Assembly (NCBI RefSeq): GCF_000813005.1
Contig: NZ_JSYP01000019.1
Coordinates: 1-64,000 of the forward strand
Reading direction: 5' to 3'
Source: Flavobacterium sp. KMS
Lineage (GTDB): Bacteria > Bacteroidota > Bacteroidia > Flavobacteriales > Flavobacteriaceae
Length of the DNA: 64,000 nt
Under the pieces are notes generated by a model, which was given only the letters and a program-made list of their open reading frames with translations, did not search any database and was not told where the DNA came from. This document shows positions 61,015 to 64,000 of the stretch, piece after piece (position 1 is the stretch's first letter; each line of letters opens with the position of its first letter). Position numbers and translations under genes: made by a program.

Positions 61015-63672
61015 ATGAAAGTACAAACCAAAACAACAGTTATGTTGCCATGGCGAAAGCCAACCTTTTTTTTAGTTTTTATTTTGCAATTAGTTGCCTG
61101 CTCCCTTTGGGGGCAGGTACTGCAAAAGAGAACAGTAACAATATCTGATTATCCCAGATGGGGAGAACTACGTCTTGATAAAATGAGCACAGACGGACGG
61201 TGGGTTAGTTATACCATGTCATACCAAAGCGGTCTTGATACCCTATTTATAAAAGATACCAAATCATTAAAAACACATGCTTTTCCTTTAGGACTCGCGG
61301 GGGATTTTATAACTCCTGATTGGTTTGCTTGCCAAACTACCAAAGAATTGCACTTAATAAATTTAAAAACGGGTAAACAAGAAACGGTATCCAGTGTCAG
61401 CCATTATGTTTATGCTGCAAAAGCAAACCGATTGTTGATTTTGTTGAACGAAAAAGCAAAAGGAAATGCATTGATGATTCGTAATCCCAATGGAATGATA
61501 GAAGAACGCATTGAAGGAGTACATGAATTCTTAATGGATCCTACAAACCAAATGCTACTCTACACAACGTCAATAGATAATAAGCATACCGTAGCTCTTT
61601 TAGAACTTTCTAAAAAAAACAGAAAAACGATTCTTCAAAGTGGATGGACTTCTTTTACTAATCTGGTGTGGCAAAAAAAAGCAGAAGCTTTGGCTTTTAT
61701 CCAAAAGTCAACGGATGTAATGGGCACCGGAAATACTATTTTTTATTATACATTATCCAAAAAAAAATTATACATCCCTAGTACTGAAATCCAACACCGA
61801 TTTCTAGGAGATTCCCTTTTTATCTCAACAGGAGGTTATGAGTTAAAAATCTCAGATGACATGGACAGCGTTTTTTTTACTGTAGAGCAAAATAACAGAT
61901 CAAAAGATACTTTAAAAGATTCTGATGTGCAATTATGGAATGGAAACGCCAAATGGATTTATCCGATGGAAGAAAAACAAAAAGCATCTAAAGAAATCCA
62001 TCTTGCACTATGGCGTCCTAAAAAGGATTCTTACCAACTAATTTCCAATGATACTTTGCCGCAATTTATGCTCACAGGTGAACAGAAATATGCTATTATA
62101 TCCAACACAAAACAATATGAACCACAATACGATTATGATGGACCTCGGGATTTCTATCTCGTTGATATAGCTACAGGTAAAAAGGAATTGTTCTTAAAAA
62201 AACACCTTGGATATGTACTATACACCACTCCTTCTCCTGATGGGAAATACATCGCCTACTTTCAGAAAAAAAACTGGTGGGTATATGACATTACTAAAAA
62301 GACACATACCAACATTACTAAAGATAGTAAACAAGCCTTTCGGCATAACGAAAGAGAATACCCTCAAAACGAGAGTGCATTTTCCAATCTAGGTTGGACT
62401 CCACATGATAAAGAGATCATCCTTTGTGATGCATACGATTTATGGGCGATAAGCCCCGATGGGATTTCTTCTCGTAGGTTGACACAAGGCAGAGAAAACC
62501 AAACCCGATTTCGATTAGCTGGATATTCCAATAGAACAGTAGAGAAACCAAATTATACTGGGATGATTCATGATGCCATAGATCTTGATCAAGGATTATT
62601 ATTGGAAACAACAGACAAAAAAGGTGCCTTTGGTTATTATAAATGGTCTCCTCATGCCAATGAAGAACTAGTCCTTTCTAGTAATACACGCCTAGATCAG
62701 TTGATATTAGCTACCAGCACAGATACTTTTGTGTATAGGGAACAACGTTATGATCTTTCCCCACGATTGATGTTACGGAAACGAACTGATGAAGCACCTA
62801 AAGTAATAGTACAAAGTAATCCACAACAACAACAATTTTATTGGGGAAAATCAGAATTAATCCAATATAAAAACACAAAAGGAGAATCCTTGCAAGGGAT
62901 ATTGTATTATCCAGCGGCCCATGCTAGCCAAAAGAAATACCCGATGATTGTTTACATCTATGAGAAATTATCTCAGAGCCTACACAATAAATACATCAAC
63001 CCTTCTCAATTTACTGGAGATGGTGTATTTAATATATCCACTTTTACCACACAAGGTTATTTTGTGCTTGCTCCCGATATTTCATATGAAATTGGTAATG
63101 TTGGAATATCAGCAACAGATTGCGTTGTTTCAGCAACAAACGAAGTGATTTCAAAGGGGCTTGTTCTACCTGATAAAATTGGACTCATTGGACATTCTTT
63201 TGGTGGTTACGAAACAGATTTTATCATCACACAGACCAACCTTTTTGCTGCTGCCGTCGCTGGATCAGCTGCAACAAATTTGACAAGTTTCTATCTTACA
63301 GTAGGGGCCACAGGGCGGCCTGATATGTGGCGCTTTGAGAGTCAACAATGGCGCATGGGAAAATCCCTCTTTGAGGATCGAACAGGCTACGATAGAAATT
63401 CCCCGATTGTACATGTAAAGAATATAACAACCCCATTGCTATCTTGGACTGGAGGTGACGATAAACAAGTAAACTGGAATCAAAGTATAGAATTTTATCT
63501 GGCGCTACGTCGTCTGCAAAAGGAACATATCATGCTACTTTATCCCAAAGAAAGACATAACCTTAGTAATGATCAAAATAGGAAAGATCTTTTTATTCGA
63601 TTGCATCAGTGGTTTGATTATCATTTAAAAGATATGCCACCAGCGTCATGGATAGAAAAAGGACTTAAATAG
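61015..63672 (+). CDS. S9 family peptidase of the SusCD operon
   Basis: An 885-residue exported serine peptidase. The N-terminal segment ends LQLVACSLWGQ: either a lipobox (LVAC, Cys about 29) or a signal peptidase I site. A beta-propeller-like domain fills about 60-620. The hydrolase domain has Ser728 in GHSFGGYE, Asp815 (or Asp816) in GGDDKQVNW and His848 in ERHNLSN. It presumably cuts peptides for, or after, uptake by the SusC/SusD pair. The large propeller restricts it to short peptides. It ends just before a clear terminator. Confidence 0.9.
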   Translation: MKVQTKTTVMLPWRKPTFFLVFILQLVACSLWGQVLQKRTVTISDYPRWGELRLDKMSTDGRWVSYTMSYQSGLDTLFIKDTKSLKTHAFPLGLAGDFITPDWFACQTTKELHLINLKTGKQETVSSVSHYVYAAKANRLLILLNEKAKGNALMIRNPNGMIEERIEGVHEFLMDPTNQMLLYTTSIDNKHTVALLELSKKNRKTILQSGWTSFTNLVWQKKAEALAFIQKSTDVMGTGNTIFYYTLSKKKLYIPSTEIQHRFLGDSLFISTGGYELKISDDMDSVFFTVEQNNRSKDTLKDSDVQLWNGNAKWIYPMEEKQKASKEIHLALWRPKKDSYQLISNDTLPQFMLTGEQKYAIISNTKQYEPQYDYDGPRDFYLVDIATGKKELFLKKHLGYVLYTTPSPDGKYIAYFQKKNWWVYDITKKTHTNITKDSKQAFRHNEREYPQNESAFSNLGWTPHDKEIILCDAYDLWAISPDGISSRRLTQGRENQTRFRLAGYSNRTVEKPNYTGMIHDAIDLDQGLLLETTDKKGAFGYYKWSPHANEELVLSSNTRLDQLILATSTDTFVYREQRYDLSPRLMLRKRTDEAPKVIVQSNPQQQQFYWGKSELIQYKNTKGESLQGILYYPAAHASQKKYPMIVYIYEKLSQSLHNKYINPSQFTGDGVFNISTFTTQGYFVLAPDISYEIGNVGISATDCVVSATNEVISKGLVLPDKIGLIGHSFGGYETDFIITQTNLFAAAVAGSAATNLTSFYLTVGATGRPDMWRFESQQWRMGKSLFEDRTGYDRNSPIVHVKNITTPLLSWTGGDDKQVNWNQSIEFYLALRRLQKEHIMLLYPKERHNLSNDQNRKDLFIRLHQWFDYHLKDMPPASWIEKGLK

Positions 63673-63688
63673 TAACTTATACTAAATA

Positions 63689-63726
63689 GCAATGCAGTTC
63701 CAGAAGAACTGCATTGCACTTTTTAA
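63689..63726 (+). terminator. Rho-independent terminator of the SusCD-peptidase operon
   Basis: GCAATGCAGTTC pairs with GAACTGCATTGC around CAGAA, followed by ACTTTTTAA. It lies 16 bases past the peptidase stop codon and may also serve the converging gene. Confidence 0.9.
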
Positions 63727-63741
63727 GGGGTATTTTAAAGA

Positions 63742-64000
63742 TTATTCGGGACGGTAAACTTCTACTGGGCAAATTGTTGGGCTAGCCCCACGTCCAAACG
63801 CCTGAGGTCCAGTTTCATCAAAACGGCGACAAACGTCGTCTCCTTCGTCACTACATACTACTTGAATACTACAGGCCTGAGGAGCTAATGGGTCAGTAAC
63901 ATACCCGAAAATAAAGTCATCATCTACTTTAGCGTCACTCTGCATTGATGTGGTTAAAAATGCACCTGAAATGGCCAATACAAAAACTGCAGCTGGCATC
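63742..64000 (-). CDS. DUF6520-type small secreted protein, 5' end outside the window
   Basis: At least 85 residues, read from the right edge. The visible N-terminus (PAAVFVLAISGAFLTTSMQSDAK) is the end of a signal peptide, so the true start lies past 64000. The mature part (about 60 residues) has four Cys (ACSIQVVC, VC, ICPVEV) and the QAFGRGASPTICPVEVYRPE tail typical of the small DUF6520 proteins of Flavobacteriia. Function unknown. It converges on the SusCD-S9 operon, a neighbourhood that suggests peptide export or uptake, by inference only. Confidence 0.7.
   Translation of the reverse strand, partial: MPAAVFVLAISGAFLTTSMQSDAKVDDDFIFGYVTDPLAPQACSIQVVCSDEGDDVCRRFDETGPQAFGRGASPTICPVEVYRPE

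Overview
The window looks like a chromosomal segment of a Flavobacterium or a close relative (Bacteroidota). The DNA is AT-rich. It carries the gliding genes gldF and gldG next to dnaN, a protease with a type IX secretion C-terminal signal, a SusC/SusD pair, and promoters of the Bacteroidota form (TTG, a 19-21 base gap, then TAnnTTTG). No species assignment is attempted.

Positions 1-29450 are mostly core genome. The left edge holds three tandem minus-strand promoters that probably drive an rRNA operon lying outside the window. Then come a giant secreted subtilase (819-7724), a DUF4294 protein and M42 aminopeptidase pair, three tandem secreted ankyrin proteins that share an ECF-sigma-like promoter, a decayed DUF1801 gene, an SRPBCC protein, purC, an S9 peptidase, a HAD phosphatase, PhoH, a SAM hydrolase of the DUF62 type, gldF-gldG, dnaN, a membrane MutS-like ATPase, a universal stress protein and mnmE. 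Gene-free gaps hold dispersed repeats rich in CAGT and CGCAAAG.

Positions 29460-44350 are an integrative conjugative element module. A zinc-finger/helix-turn-helix protein overlaps a tyrosine recombinase on the plus strand. A minus-strand Tra block (TraE, F, G, three TraI/VirB5-like paralogues, J, K, L, M, N) leads into two related accessory proteins, a winged-helix protein and an excisionase-like protein. No relaxase or coupling protein is visible, so the element is partial or its mobilisation genes lie elsewhere. GTACCC repeats at near-helical spacing occur at both ends of the module, and a 10-bp-periodic GNCAC array precedes the first gene.

Positions 44600-56040 are accessory DNA: a membrane protein, an unrecognised protein, an AraC regulator, a lipoprotein, a TPR-AraC regulator, a small histone H1-like gene, and then an island (50682-54509) best read as an effector/toxin with a tandem array of paralogous membrane immunity proteins. 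A second, 5'-replaced histone H1-like copy lies on the far side, so the island is flanked by direct repeats of this gene. DUF3781 and XRE-regulator genes follow.

Positions 56041-64000 begin with a roughly 115-base nested inverted repeat with strong folding potential. A SusC-SusD-S9 peptidase operon follows, then a converging, window-truncated DUF6520-type small secreted protein. The parts most worth following up are the toxin/immunity array, the folded element at 56173-56287, the phased repeats at the integrase, and the ankyrin regulon.
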